A model generated the notes under the pieces. It did no database searches and was not told where the DNA came from. It worked only from the letters and a program-made list of their open reading frames with translations. This document shows positions 12,352 through 24,718 of a DNA stretch of 64,000 nucleotides, piece by piece (within the stretch, counting starts at the first letter, position 1; each line of letters starts with the position of its first letter). A program made the translations under genes and the position numbers. Origin of the DNA: Pseudo-nitzschia pungens (Eukaryota > Bacillariophyta > Bacillariophyceae > Bacillariales > Bacillariaceae); assembly GCA_037355855.1 (NCBI GenBank), contig CM074763.1, positions 4,774,001-4,838,000 of the forward strand, read 5' to 3'.

Positions 12352-14436
12352 GATGGATTGCGAATTTGTTTCTGCTTGCTTGTACCAGTATTGATTATAT
12401 AGATATAGTAATATGGTCTTGGTCTTCTGCCTTCCTTCTCTTGTTTTTTGCTGCTCCTATCTCGTGTGGTGTTTGTGATGGCACCGTCGTCGAGGAATTT
12501 CGTCACTGATGGATGGGGGGGGGTGTTGGAACTCGCTTCACGAATCTTTTTCGCGTACGTAATGTTGTGAAGGTCAATAATCCTTCCCGGAAGAAATTGA
12601 TCTCCGTCGATTTAGTATTGTTGTTTCTAACGGTTGATCTTCGGAATCGTGTCGTGGAGAGTCGTGTGTCACTCCGTTCCAGGTTGGGTAGATGGTGCTT
12701 CTACTCGTAAATTGGAGGTGCAACTTTGGGCATAGAGACTCTCAAGATAAGCGCGATAGTACGAATTCTGTGGTATGGGACCGTTGCGTGATGATTGACA
12801 AAATCGTCTATCGTGTTTGCAACGCGCTTGCAACCAGCTCGCAACTAAGATTACAAGCAATTACAAGTACGTATCACGTGAAAAATATATGAGACGAAAG
12901 CACAAGACGGCGAAGAACGGACTGGAAGTCATGCGATGGTTCACTTTTAATCGTTATTTATGGAATGACTGTTTTCGGCAACGAATGACTTCTTACGATT
13001 TCTCTAGACTAACGCGTTACTATAGCGAACTGTCTTATGACAAAATACTAACTTCAACTTGGAGTTGGCATGCCAATGTGCTTTTTTCATGTGAATGTGA
13101 ATTTTTCTAATACTTCAGTAATTGTCAATTGAAGATAAAAATACTAAAGCTTTAGAATATAGCCCATACAATTATTGGTTTTAGAGACATCCAAGGAGCC
13201 GGCATAACAAGACCTTTTTTTTGGGTTTTGGTTGTTCGTGATTTTCGTTTTTCCTTCTTTTTTAACCTGCTACACTGTCACAAGAGCACGACCCGGAACT
13301 CGGTCAGGATCCATCTCAACAAGTGTTCGGCGTACGGTATACACTGACACGCTACAAAACAGAAGACATCACCGGACAGTGAAGGTGTACCGGCACCCCT
13401 GCCGGCACCGTACGGTAGGTTTCGAGGACGCGAAAAATTATCGGACGACCCGAGCGACATTCTTCGATAACTTACTCATCAATCAATTCTTTATTTTCTT
13501 CGTCGTACCGAACAGGTTGCAGAAGGAACTAACTTCGAGCCTGTTGCTGCGACAACGACGGCAGATGGCATCACACCACAGTACTACTTATGTTGTGGTG
13601 AAAGGCAGGCTACTTTGTATGTTCGGCATGGCGCCCGGGGGATCTCTCAGCGACCGTTTGTGAATAGCATAGCAACCTTGCAAATCCCTTCCCCCGGGCA
13701 TATCTTGATTGATCGGTTTTGAAAGATCGAGATCATTTAAGGTGGTGATCAACGAAAAAGGAGTGCGAGACGAAATCCCAAGGAGCTGCTCTGTCGGTCC
13801 CTTTTCTATGCCGGACCGGAAGTTTGGAGTACACAACACCTGCACCGTTCCTTTCAATACACATAGCGACCATTACCATCGAACAAGAATAAGCCTGTTT
13901 GTACAATGAAACACGTTGAAGATAGAGGAGATTCAAGTGCAAGACAGTGCCGGATTTCTGCCGGATAGATAGCAATGAAAAAATAAGCAGTGTTTAGGGA
14001 AACTTGCATCCAAAAATGAGCGAAGACTAGCAATCTATGGCTCCAAACCGACTGCAACACAAAGAGAACTTTGGATGAGCTAATCATATAGCAACATCAG
14101 TCGCTTTAGAGAGTAAATACCTTGAAGTGTGAATAGTATTGAATAATGGTTTATGTTTTACATTTATAGTGGCCATACGTGGACTTCGAGCGTTCGGTGG
14201 TGAATGTCGATCATCGCATATGAGAATCCTTGTTCTTTCTGAAACGACGGCGATCACGAGTGCCCCTTGATCTAGAATTGATTGATGCCTTATTTTTATA
14301 AAAAAAATATGCCTGAAGATTCGTTGTTACGTGTGAAAGAAAAGTTGATTCAGAGTATGGTTGAACAATTCTTTTCTCACTTCAATCCAAGCTTTATATA
14401 AATTTGCCTTGATTTTTCTACCTTACGTCATCGAGT
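12352..14436. other. Intergenic, no gene seen
   Basis: About 2.1 kb between two minus-strand genes, moderately AT-rich. The longest frames (about 140 codons at 13232-13663) have no recognisable domain and no supporting composition. It probably holds the promoter of the 733-aa gene (12352 upward) and the 3' region of the next gene. Confidence 0.5.
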
Positions 14437-17400
14437 TCACTTTCTATTCTTCATTTGAGATTCGAAGAACATGCGCCTTTCCCGAATTGATCTAGAAGGG
14501 ATCGATTGATGGCTGCTTGCACTTGGGTCTTCATCATTCACATTGCCATGTGTTTCCTGTGGTCCTACGGAAGTTTTATTATCATCCTTCAATGGTTCGT
14601 TGTTTTTTGCGTTGCTTGAACTAGCTACCGGTACGTCGTCATCTTGATTGTCGCCAGCTTCTACACCCCCGCTGTTTGAAACACGAAAGTTCGACGAAAC
14701 TTTCTTTTTCGTGAAATTACTGCTTTTGCCCGGCTGCGTAGAAAGTGGTTCATCCATTTCAATTCGGGATTTGCTTTCAATATCACTAGTGGTATCATCA
14801 AGTTTCTGGTCTGATTTGGGAGCTTGTTCTCGTTTTGACTCGCCTATACGGGTCACGGATTACATCCTTTCTTGTGCAAACGATTGTGTTTGAAGTGATG
14901 AGAAGGTGCTTTTTCCGTGTCGTTCTTCGTTTTCGATGGATGGTCGAGATTTATCCTCACATCTACCGTGAACACCTGCACTAGTAGTATTCACCTCGCT
15001 CATGGGAGCTTCCTCCCTCTGAGATACATCTCTTTTGATCCTCGCGACGTCATTTCTCGTAAAACGATTGTATTTCAACCGGTTAGGAGGTGGTCTGTCT
15101 TCATCTCGCTTTTCTTGCTCAAGAAGAGCATCGGCTTCACCGATTTTGTCTTTCGCATCCTTGTTGTTATCGGATAAACTATCCAAATGAGAAGCTTGTT
15201 CTCCATTAGGTTCGTTATTATTGTCGATTTTAACAGTCATACTTTTGCCAAAACTTTTGTATTTGAAGCGATTTGGAGCCGTTTTATCCATTTGAGTTTG
15301 TTCTTGCTTCTCAATGGCAGGCTCAGAAACCTTTTCGTCGTTGCTTTCCCCTGGATTGCTCACATCAGTTTCATTCTTCAGCTTGGAAGCTTCTTCATCT
15401 TTTTGTACAAAACGATTGTATTTGAAGCGGTGTGGGGTCGGTTTGGTGACTTTCTTTGGTTCGTGTCTTTCAATAGCAGACACGGCAACTTTTTCAACGT
15501 TGTTTTCACCTTGATCATTCGCGTCTGCTTCTTTCTTCAGCTTTGAGGCTTGGTCATCCTTTTGAACGAAACGATTGTATTTTAAGCGATTAGGACCCTG
15601 TTTGATGATTTCCCTGGGTGCTTGATTTTCAACAGTAGGCTTTGCACCAATATCTTCTTTGTTCTTCCCACCGTTGTTGCTATCCTTTCTAGTGAAACGG
15701 TTGTATTTGAAGCTATTTGAGCAAGTTGGTTTTCCCATATCGAGTGGTTCTTGGTTTTCAACAGCAGGCTCGACGTCTTTATCATTGTCTTTCGAGTTCG
15801 TATCTTCTTGGTCTTGCTGCAATTCACCAGATTTATTCAACGCGATATCCTTTCTCGCGAAACGATTGGCTTGAAAGAGGTTGGAAGCCTGCAAATGCCC
15901 CTTATTTTGACCGTTTTCTACAACAACCTCTGCATCTTTCTCGTCCTCGATTGGTATGTCGTTATCAGTTTGATTTTTCATACTGGAATCCTGCTCTATT
16001 TCTGCTTCATCACGCTTGTCTAAAGTGTCGCTCTTTTGTGTCAAACGATTGTAGTTGAAACGATGAGTAGGCGCCAATTTACTGCTTGCATTTAGGTTCG
16101 GGTATTCATCGAGAACTTCAGACTTCTCCGCGTATCCATCTTGAATAGCTGCTGTGGCATCGACTTTTCCTTTTTCTTCACTAGTCAAGTCTGACGCAAC
16201 ATCAGGTTTTGTAAAACGGTTGTATTTGAAGCGGTGAAGCGGGGCAACTTTCAATTTTCCATTCGATGCTTGATTTGGAGTCGGACGTTTCTCATTGCTA
16301 TCAGAATTACCTTGCACATCCTCACCGGTATTTGATTTCTGTATGAAATCTTCGTGGGAAACTTCTGAAGAAACGATCCTTCTTGGGAAACGATTAGGAA
16401 TGTGCGACGATGTTCTCATTCTGTTTGCCTCTGATTTTTCAACCGAAGGCTGCATTTTCGATTCATTCTCCTCTTTGATATCACAGCTGGCAATTTCTTC
16501 ATTTTTCGTGTTCGGGTCGCCCGCAAATTCTGGCGATGTATTACTTTTTCTTGTAAAACGATTATAACGCTGTGAGATAGTTGATGTTCTCATTTTGATC
16601 GGTTCTCGGTGTTCAATGGAACGGTGATTTTCATGGTTGTTGCCGCGTTGACTTTCATCGATCATGTTTGTTCTGGATTCAGACGATTCTTTCAAACGAT
16701 CGCAACTCCCAGTACTAATTCTTTTGTTTTCAGACTCAGATTGACTGATCTCTTTATCAGCAATCTTCGGTGTTGTTGACAGCGACGCCTTTGGTCCTTT
16801 CTCGGTCTTTGTAGCCATCAACGCCATTGCTTTTTGCGAAACCGAATACAACAATTTATCCGGCTTGCACACTACTGAGCGGTTCTCAGATGCGCTGAGA
16901 CAAGTGCTGATGTTATCCTTTAGCAAAAAATCTTCTTCTACGGTAACAAACATCGGAAGACCATCGCCATTATGAGGTGAACCGTCTTGCAACGAATCAA
17001 TCTCTGGCTTTTTAATGCGAGTCATATCATCTATGACAGTTTGTTTTTTCTCAAAAAGAGGTCTTGACATGGAAGATCCTACTCGGCTTCTGTCCAACTT
17101 TTCAAAGAACTTCCTACGAGCCGCAGCTCTAACAGGAGAGAACGCTTGAACCGATTTTTTGTTTTGTGGCCCTCCATTTTGTGGCCCTCCATGAATATGA
17201 TTCTCGCTTTGTTTTATCTTGCGCGCATTATCAAGTATATCGTCACCATCATCCTGTGAATCATTTTCCTTTTCATCACAGACGGATACATCCGATTTTT
17301 CCACTTGATTCAGAACTGCGTCGCACTTCAAATCCAATATGCCAGATCCACTCCTTGCTCCTTTAGCTACACTTTGAAGTGTCCCCCGCCTGTCCTCGTT

Positions 17401-20067
17401 GACGAGTTCTCCATCGTCATCGTCAACATGTTGGTTGTTTCTATCCTCACCACTTGAATTCAACGAAGTCATCGACTTGCGTGAAGCAATTTGAGACTCG
17501 ACCTTTCCCGATTCTCCCGATTCAATCTGATCTGTGATGTTTTTTCTTTTCGCTACAACAGTTCGCTCTCCAATTGACGAAGACCTCCTTTCCTCGTTTG
17601 TTGCCGGTGACTTGACACAAACAACATCATCAGCATCTTTAATGTCTTTCTTATTACTGTTGTTGTTCGAGATGCCTACTCGTTCAAACATTTTCATACG
17701 AGCAGCGAGTGTGCTGCTTTTCTTTCTTTTCTCTCGCGAAGGGACTTTTTCCACTTCTCGATCCACCGATATCGAGCCTTTCCCGTTATCTCCATTGTTG
17801 TTCTCATCGATTTGAATGGATTCAGTTGCCAATGTTGGAGCTCGGTGCTCCTGTTCGCGAGTTTGATACGGTTCAAGGGGTATGATTTGTGGATCTTGCT
17901 CGGGTTCGCAAAAGTCATTATCTGTTCTTCCATTCGTAGCATTCGACGAAGTAGACTTTCTAGTTTTTTCGTATTCGCCATCTGTGACGTTGCCTTCTTT
18001 ATTTTCATTTTCATTTTTTCCAACTTCGTCTAAACCACACACTATCTTTCTCTGTGTTTGAGGATTGCATAAGCTACTTCGCGTAAAACCCATTTCCTCA
18101 CTCTCGCCAGCAACAGCGGTGTTATCATTCGTGTGGCATACGACTTCTTTGTTCTGAGGAGCCTTCGTCTTCCATTTGCGTGATTTGGATAGTTTCACGC
18201 CGAAAATACTAGCACTTTGCTGGGCGAAGCTGGAGGTCTGATTACTGCTTTTGGATAGCATAGGCTTGTCGGTGATCGAACTTATCTCGTTCTCCGATTT
18301 CGTTGCTGTCGGATCAAAACATTCCTCCGACGCACTCTTCTCTGTTGGGCTTCCGACACTGGTTTTCTCAAAACTATCCGTACATTCCTCCGAACCAGAG
18401 ATGGGTTGAATGCAGTCATTAACTGCTTTCATTGTTTGGCCCTCCATTTCATTTCGCGTTGGACTTCCAATAGCAGAAGAAATGCCGCTGTGGAGGTCAT
18501 TCGGTTTTCCATTTTCAGTTTTCGATTTCGAGTCGCGCCGTTTTGAGAGCACAACCCCAAATTTACTGGCATACTGTTTGGCATTACTGTTCGAAAACAC
18601 AGTTAGACTTGAAACATCTGATGTGTTCTGGAGGAAATCCGATCTTGAACTTTCCTCCATTTCGACCGAATCAGCTTTGACATGGGATGAGTCACAGGTC
18701 TGCAAATCATTATCTTCATTTCTCCGCACTTCAGTTTTTGAATCCAACGTATTCCTACATGTATTTGAGGGTTTGGATTTCTCGTTGACTTGTTGACAAA
18801 TGCTTCGTTTCTTGTCTCCGTTCATGTTCTTTTCATCAATTTCAGAGATATCACTCTCAATAAGACTTTCAGCTTCGAGGTTTGGAGCAGGAATCTCAAT
18901 CTCAGATATCGATGCCGATGAAAGACGTTCCCGATTTTCAGTCAATTCATCTTGATGTGGAACTCCTGTTGAGGTAAAACGATTGGTAGGTGGAATCCGT
19001 AATGGTTGCTTGTTCAAACCAGATGTTTGAGTTTCCTCAGGTTGGTTAGCTTTGGATTGGAATAGTTTTAGTCGATCTGAAAATGATCGTACACTCGTTT
19101 CAATTTGATCGGCTTCTTTTACTTCTGGTCTTGTCGTATCATCATTTTCCTCAGTCTGATTTTTTGAAGCAAACAAATTCCAACCGCTCCCATGACGTTC
19201 TGTGTTATCGTTTCTTGAAATGTTCCAGTTGTTACTCGCATCAATGTCATAGAAATTATCTTCTAAAAAACGTTCTCCTCGAATAGAATCAGACAATAGA
19301 GTATCTTCTGAAAGCGAAGACAGAATAGGTCCATGATCATGATAGAGATCTGCGCCATAGACGGAGTCTTGAAAGAAATTCTCCTTCTCGCTGACATCAG
19401 GAGGCTCTCCTTCTTTTTCATTTGTTCCGTCCTCGGTTTCCGCGTTCGGTTTCGAAGGTTCTTTTGACAAATTTTGGAAGGCATCGAAATTACTGAACAT
19501 ATCACATGTGTCATCCTTACTCGACTTTCCACTGACCAAATGGTCTGATTTCACCTTTCTGTTGGCATCGTTGGCTTTCGTTGGCGTTCCAGTAAGAAAC
19601 ATTTTCGGATTTAGTAATGTTCTTTCCTTAAGAACCCTTGAATTGTTGGACTGGGTACTACTTCCTTCCCCTTCACGGTTGGAGAATCCAGTTCGAAAAT
19701 TCAGGAATGGAAGCGTATCCTTGGCCTCGTCAAAATCGCTCAGGGGCACAGAACCAGCAGTTTCAAAGGACTCTCGATCTTTGAAATATTTTCCTAACCT
19801 TGTTGGAGTGCGACTTGACCCGTTTTCAGAGCTCCCATCGTGACCTCTCCCGTCGCCTTTGATTTTCCTCCTACCCAATTTCGGTTTGCGCCACAATGAT
19901 GTAAAGTTGAAGTCATTTTTCTTCTTGTATTTTGGTATAGCGTTGTAGCGATCGGTATTCTCGTCTGCGAACGAATCGAAGGAAGCAAAATTATCGTCCG
20001 CAAACAACCCAGCGCCGTCGTCGGCCGTCATTTTCACGGAACAAGCTATGACTCCAGAGTTCTTCAA
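14437..20067 (-). CDS. Large repeat-containing disordered protein with an in-frame TAA near the 3' end
   Basis: The frame opens at the ATG at 20067 and runs 1735 codons to TAA at 14860-14862. The same frame then continues without ATG (it restarts on GTG) for a further 141 codons to a stop at 14437. The N-terminus holds F-D-S-F type motifs (NFASFDSF). The middle is highly charged and Ser-rich, with recurring short motifs of the form AARxKxFE (SDRLKLFQS, AARMKMFERV, AARRKFFEKL). The last 600 residues hold about ten copies of a repeat centred on RFKYNRFxxKD, spaced by acidic linkers. The piece after the TAA ends in RSIRERRMFFESQMK, which matches the AARRKFFE motif, so it belongs to the same protein by descent. 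No enzymatic domain is visible. Either the true product is 1735 aa, or the TAA is a disabling allele, an assembly error or a readthrough site. Confidence 0.7.
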
Positions 20068-21107
20068 CCAATAAACGACCTACGGCAGTGATCAATGGTT
20101 CAATATTCATACGTTTCCCTTACCCAGGGCCAGGAATCAATCACTGTTGTTTTTCTCTGGGTGTGGAAACTGTAAAAAAGTGAGGGAGAAGCAAGAATTG
20201 ATTTCCGTAAAACTCGTGTTTTCGTAGGCGTGTCGTCGACCGCGCCACTCCAGCGATGATTTGTATCGTGCAAGAAGCAACTGTGACAATCGTATCATAA
20301 AAACCGAAAAAACCGTTTGTTGGAAGTGCGCGCGTAAGCAAGCGAGTCAGTCCTTTTGTTTCCATAAAAATTATTGGATGTTCAAACATAAATTAATACG
20401 CCTTTCCATCACTCCTCTCCTATCACATGCAGGCTCTCTCGTTTCAACAGAGATTTCCAGACGTGTTTTCGAAGCACGGGAATAAAATCGGAATTGGTCA
20501 GCTCCCAGCAAAAAACGCAAACATCAAACATCAAACATCAACCGTGTATTGTGCGTAAGATTACTCGTAGGATATATCATATATGTACGAAGTACTTCGT
20601 ATGTATGTACATAGAACGTTAATACTTACTACTACTTCGCACCACAGAGTACTCGTAGTGGTAACCTTAACCTTACCTACTTTTACGAGTCCGTACTCGT
20701 TCGGACTCGTTGGAACAGTACGAGTACGAGTACTCGTACGTAAGATCTTACGTAGTACTACTACTTGAGAGTAGAATTGAATTAATACGTACCGGTATGT
20801 CTACCCTACCCTTAAGATCTTACGTAAATGCATGCCCATCAAAATCGTTTGAAGATGGAAAACATGTGGGAACATGCCACCGTACTCGTACGGTAATTAC
20901 ACGTAACAAGCCTACAAAATCTTCTTCGGTCCAATCCTGGAATGATCTGTTTCACCGTCGAGGATAATATTATTTGTCTGAAAACTCGATCAATCATCGC
21001 ACTTTTTATCCACAGGATCAGAGGTTATCTACCGGTACGGTATCGATCCCATCCACTTTCGGATTTCCCACTCCAATCGACGATCGCCGCAATCAATATC
21101 GCACACC
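20068..21107. other. Intergenic with palindromic GTAC/GTAAG words
   Basis: No gene seen. Region 20560-20910 is packed with words such as GTACGAGTAC, GTAAGATCTTAC and TACCGGTA. TACGTAAGATCTTACGTA at 20737-20754 is a perfect 18-bp palindrome. The region includes divergent promoters for the minus-strand gene ending at 20067 and the plus-strand gene starting at 21108. Confidence 0.5.
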
Positions 21108-21737
21108 ATGCGCAACGCACCACAGGTCGAGCGACTCTTTCTTCTCCTTTTTTTGTGCGCCATTGGGGCCGCGAGATCCTTCGTTCTCCGGTCTCTTCCC
21201 CGCACGCGCGTCGTTGCCGCTAGCATCCCTCACCGAGCGACCCCGGGGAGCGCCAGCGAGGGCGCCGGCGCCGGCGAGGAAATACTGCTCCGAATGAACC
21301 TGGGAATCAACACGGGAGCGGATCCCGATGCGTGCCTGGAGGCCGTCCGGCAGTACGCGAGGTCGTTTCCGTTTGCCGCCGTGCTCCCGGTGCAACCCCT
21401 CACCTACGTTCCCTCGGACGACGGGCGCGGGGTCAGGGTCACCTTTCTGAGGAAGAAAACCAAGGAGAAGGGCTCCGTCGACGGAGGCATCGATTTTTCC
21501 GTAGACTTCACGTCCTCGCGGAAGGACGAAGCCGATCCGGACCCCCTCGGCGGGAACCGGATCCGGTTGCTGGCGACCAGAAACCCGGAGGGACAGACGA
21601 TAAGCAAAATGTTCAGCGAAAAACTCATTGTTCTGGCCTTTGTGAAGGGCATCGCCGGGGAAGATGTCGACAAGGCCAACGAAAATTTATCGAACATGAT
21701 CTCGGTGGAAAGCGTCTTCCACAAGTGGATGGCGTGA
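21108..21737 (+). CDS. Small secretory/plastid-targeted hypothetical protein, 209 aa
   Basis: Starts with a clear signal peptide (VERLFLLLFLCAIGAA) followed by RSFVLRSLPRTR. The Phe just after the predicted cleavage point and the following basic, Ser-rich stretch resemble the bipartite presequence (ASAF-like) that sends diatom proteins into the plastid. The mature part (about residues 58-209) is compact and non-repetitive: LRMNLGINTGADPDACLEAV, a beta-rich middle (GVRVTFLRKKTKEKGSVDGG), and a helical end (MFSEKLIVLAFVKGIAGEDV). No family is recognised. Single exon, GC-rich like its right-hand neighbour. Plastid location is inferred from the presequence only. Confidence 0.7.
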   Translation: MRNAPQVERLFLLLFLCAIGAARSFVLRSLPRTRVVAASIPHRATPGSASEGAGAGEEILLRMNLGINTGADPDACLEAVRQYARSFPFAAVLPVQPLTYVPSDDGRGVRVTFLRKKTKEKGSVDGGIDFSVDFTSSRKDEADPDPLGGNRIRLLATRNPEGQTISKMFSEKLIVLAFVKGIAGEDVDKANENLSNMISVESVFHKWMA

Positions 21738-22663
21738 GGCAAAGCACTCGTGCGAACAAGGAAATGTGCCCCGCCCGTTCCGTTTTTCGGCTCGGGCTGC
21801 GGGTTTGGTCTCGGACTCGGTTTTTCATTTCATTTCCAATAATACAGGATGCAATCCATTCATCGCCTTTCCAATTAATCGGGATGGAAAATAGAAATCG
21901 TTTCGACTCAATCGTTCTTCAATTCGCGATTGATTGGGAAAGTTTCATCGTTCGAAAGTTCACAAAAAAGCATGCTACAAGTAATTGTTTTTCTGGCGTT
22001 TCCTCAAACGCAAGGTAGTTTGATTAATGAAATGACATAATGGCTACTACTTACTCGCGGTGTTCGTTCGCACGGCAAAACATTCCTTTGGCGTTCCGTG
22101 AGGCAGGCAACATGTACGGTAGTCCAAACCTTTCTTGGCAATCAATAGCGAGCGATGCCAAGGATTGCGAGGTTCGCACGCAAGCACCGACATCCCTCCT
22201 CCGCATTTTCATGCTGATGCTGCTGCTGCGGATTATTCTTGGCGGTTTCCCCATTGTTCAACGTCGAATCCGAACGCGATCCTTCGGTCATTTTGTTTTG
22301 TTCTCATTTACCGGGCGCGACTAGAGTTGCCACACCCGGGCGTGCCATCCCGCACAAAAAGCCGAACGAACGAACAATGCCCTCGCGGGACGATGGCGAG
22401 GAGACTTTCGCAACCTTTGCTTTGATAATGGTGGTCGATGGATGGATAGATGGATGGATGGATGGATTCGAATGGCGCGACGGTTCGCAGGCACGAATGG
22501 CGCGAGTCGCGGGCCATGCCAAACCTTCGGAATCCAGGCACGAGCATCGCATCGCATTTCCCCCCCGTCTCGCTTCCTCCGTTGGTTCGATTCCTTCGGT
22601 GGATTGATTGATTGATTCGATTCCGTGGGACTCGAAAATCTCCGTCGGACACACGCGCGCATC
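21738..22663. other. Intergenic between convergent genes
   Basis: Between the plus-strand gene ending at 21737 and the minus-strand gene ending at 22664. Contains a gatg/gatt tetranucleotide tract near 22435-22470. A B-box-like ggttcgattcc near 22588 has no matching A box or acceptor stem. No gene called. Confidence 0.5.
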
Positions 22664-24718
22664 TCACCGACCCCTCGCCTCCGCCCCCGCTTCCGATCCC
22701 TCGGCGGTTGCCGCTTCGCACCGATCCAGCAGCGCCCGCGCGTGGTCCCTCCATTTCTCCCCCACCGAAACGTTGAGCTGAAAGGACATGGCGAGGCCCC
22801 GCAGCAGCACCGAGGCCCGGTACACCATGCTCAGCTCGCTGGGAAAGTAGACGATCTCGTCCCGTTCGTGCAGGGACCGGTGCCAGCCGGGCTTGAGGTA
22901 CTCGCTCCGGAACCTGCCGAACATGAGCCTCGCAAAGGCCGCCAGAAACTCGGTGGAATCCTTCTTGGTGACGAATCCCAGCTCGCGGCAGAGGCCCGCA
23001 ACGTCCTCGTCCGGTGCGTCGTTGGCGACGCTCAGGATGAGCCTCGCTATTCTCCGTTGCTCGCAGGGTGTCAACCGCTTGCACTGCCCGTAATCGATCA
23101 GGCCGAGCTTGTTCTTGCTCTTGCTCTTGTTCTTGCCGTCGCGTTCGTTGGTGGGAACGACCAGAATGTTTCCGGGATGGGCGTCCGCGTGGAACAATCC
23201 CTCGTGAAAGATCTGGTAGCCGTGAACGTCAAAGAGGGCGTCGATGGCGTCCTCCGTCCAGTCCAGCATCTCGGCACGCGAAACGGCGTGCTCGTGCTTT
23301 CTGGCCCACTCGAGCCACGCCTCCGGGGTCCCGCCGCACGCCGACGTCCCCCGAATGACCCGGACCGCCGCGGCCCTCGACCAGAGAACGGTCCTCCGGG
23401 CCAGGCGGACCAGGAACAAGAGAGCGTCGACTCCCACCCACGCGCCCAGGGTTTCGGCGGCGGTCGCCATCCACCCGGCGGTTGCGATTGGATTTGATTT
23501 TGACGTTGACTTTGACGTTGCGGTTGCATCGTTGCTGTTCTCGTACCACCGGTGGTCCGGAGATCGGTTGCGCCGCTCGTCGTCATTGCCGTCGCCGTCG
23601 CCGACCACGGATTGGATCCCGCGGCTCGTGTCGATGCCGAGCGCCTCGAGCTGCCTCCGGGCTTCCTCCTCGAACTTGGGGCCCGGCAGATACGACATGG
23701 TGAGGACCGTGTCGGTGCACAGCTCGGGAAAGGGTTTCGGGATCTCCACCCCCCGTTTCGAGTAGGGCGCGTCCGGATCGAGGCTGCTCTCGTAGACCTC
23801 GCGGAGATTGCGGGCCTCCTCTCGGTAGTCGAGCTCCGCCAGGAACTGCCGGGAAAACTCGTCGTAGGACAGCCGCGCCGAGGTCTCGTCGACGACGCCG
23901 AACCAGACGCAGAGGCTCAAAAAGTCTCCCACGCACTTGACGTCGGCCGGCACCTGCCACTTGGCGTCCGGGTACTGGATCTTGACCACCACCTCGGTGC
24001 CGCTGTCGTTGTCGTTGTCGTTGTCGTTGTTATAGTCCTCGTGATTAGCGCTGGAGTCGTTGTTTTTCAGCGTCGCCTTGTGGGCCTGCCCGATCGATGC
24101 GGCCCCGCAGGGCGTTTCCTCGAACGAGGAAAAGACCTCCTCCAGGGGCTTGCCGAGCTCGGCCTCGAGCGCCGGTTTTACGACCGTCTCGAAGGACTCG
24201 TGGCCCGGAACGCACGACTGCAGCGTCCGAAACAACACGCGGTACTCGTTCGGAACCGGGAGGGCCGTCACCGAGAGGACCTGGCCGAGCTTGATGTACA
24301 GACCACCGAGTTCCAGCAGCGTCGAGTAGATGCGGGGGGCGTTGCGCTCGTGGAGGGTTTGGAACACGGAGGATCGATTCGAGGCGTTGCCGGCGGGATC
24401 GTTATCGCTCTCGTTCTCGATTTTCTCCTCCGTTTCGCGGTCGTCGCGTTCCGCGTCGTCGTCGATGACGCTCGCGTCCCCGCTGTTTCCAAACCGCCGC
24501 TGGAATCTGACGTACGGACTCGACGACGAGACGTGCCACCAGTAATCGGCGACGATGGGAGCCACGCTGCCCCAGAAGCGAAACTCGCGGCGGAGCCCGA
24601 GGCCCTCGTCCGTGCAAACGTACGCGCCAAAGGCGGTTCCTCCGGCCACCGCGGTCCCCCCGAGTCCCAGCGCCGCGCGGCGGGCCACGCCGGACACCGC
24701 GGGGGATCGGAAGATCAT
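22664..24718 (-). CDS. ABC1/ADCK (UbiB-family) atypical kinase
   Basis: 684 aa in one exon. The hallmark UbiB motifs appear in order: KLGQ (KxGQ, 143-146), the Ala-rich loop AASIGQ (206-211), the ATP-site lysine in VVVKIQYP (K246), ELDYREEARN (295-304), the catalytic loop HADAHPGN (510-517) and IDYG in place of DFG (541-544). The N-terminus has a short hydrophobic segment (about 15-35) that could anchor or target it to mitochondria or plastid. Human members run about 450-650 aa; the extra length comes from acidic or Asn/Asp inserts (85-120, 220-240) and a 370-470 insert with a hydrophobic stretch (AETLGAWVGVDALLFLVRLA). Family knowledge: these proteins support ubiquinone, plastoquinone or lipid metabolism, with ATPase rather than ordinary kinase activity. 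The insert and single-copy context resemble the ADCK1-type group, but the subgroup is not certain. Confidence 0.9.
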   Translation of the reverse strand: MIFRSPAVSGVARRAALGLGGTAVAGGTAFGAYVCTDEGLGLRREFRFWGSVAPIVADYWWHVSSSSPYVRFQRRFGNSGDASVIDDDAERDDRETEEKIENESDNDPAGNASNRSSVFQTLHERNAPRIYSTLLELGGLYIKLGQVLSVTALPVPNEYRVLFRTLQSCVPGHESFETVVKPALEAELGKPLEEVFSSFEETPCGAASIGQAHKATLKNNDSSANHEDYNNDNDNDNDSGTEVVVKIQYPDAKWQVPADVKCVGDFLSLCVWFGVVDETSARLSYDEFSRQFLAELDYREEARNLREVYESSLDPDAPYSKRGVEIPKPFPELCTDTVLTMSYLPGPKFEEEARRQLEALGIDTSRGIQSVVGDGDGNDDERRNRSPDHRWYENSNDATATSKSTSKSNPIATAGWMATAAETLGAWVGVDALLFLVRLARRTVLWSRAAAVRVIRGTSACGGTPEAWLEWARKHEHAVSRAEMLDWTEDAIDALFDVHGYQIFHEGLFHADAHPGNILVVPTNERDGKNKSKSKNKLGLIDYGQCKRLTPCEQRRIARLILSVANDAPDEDVAGLCRELGFVTKKDSTEFLAAFARLMFGRFRSEYLKPGWHRSLHERDEIVYFPSELSMVYRASVLLRGLAMSFQLNVSVGEKWRDHARALLDRCEAATAEGSEAGAEARGR

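Noticed and set aside
22560..22620. Possible tRNA (B-box-like ggttcgattcc)
   Set aside because: No A box, acceptor stem or anticodon arm at the right distance.
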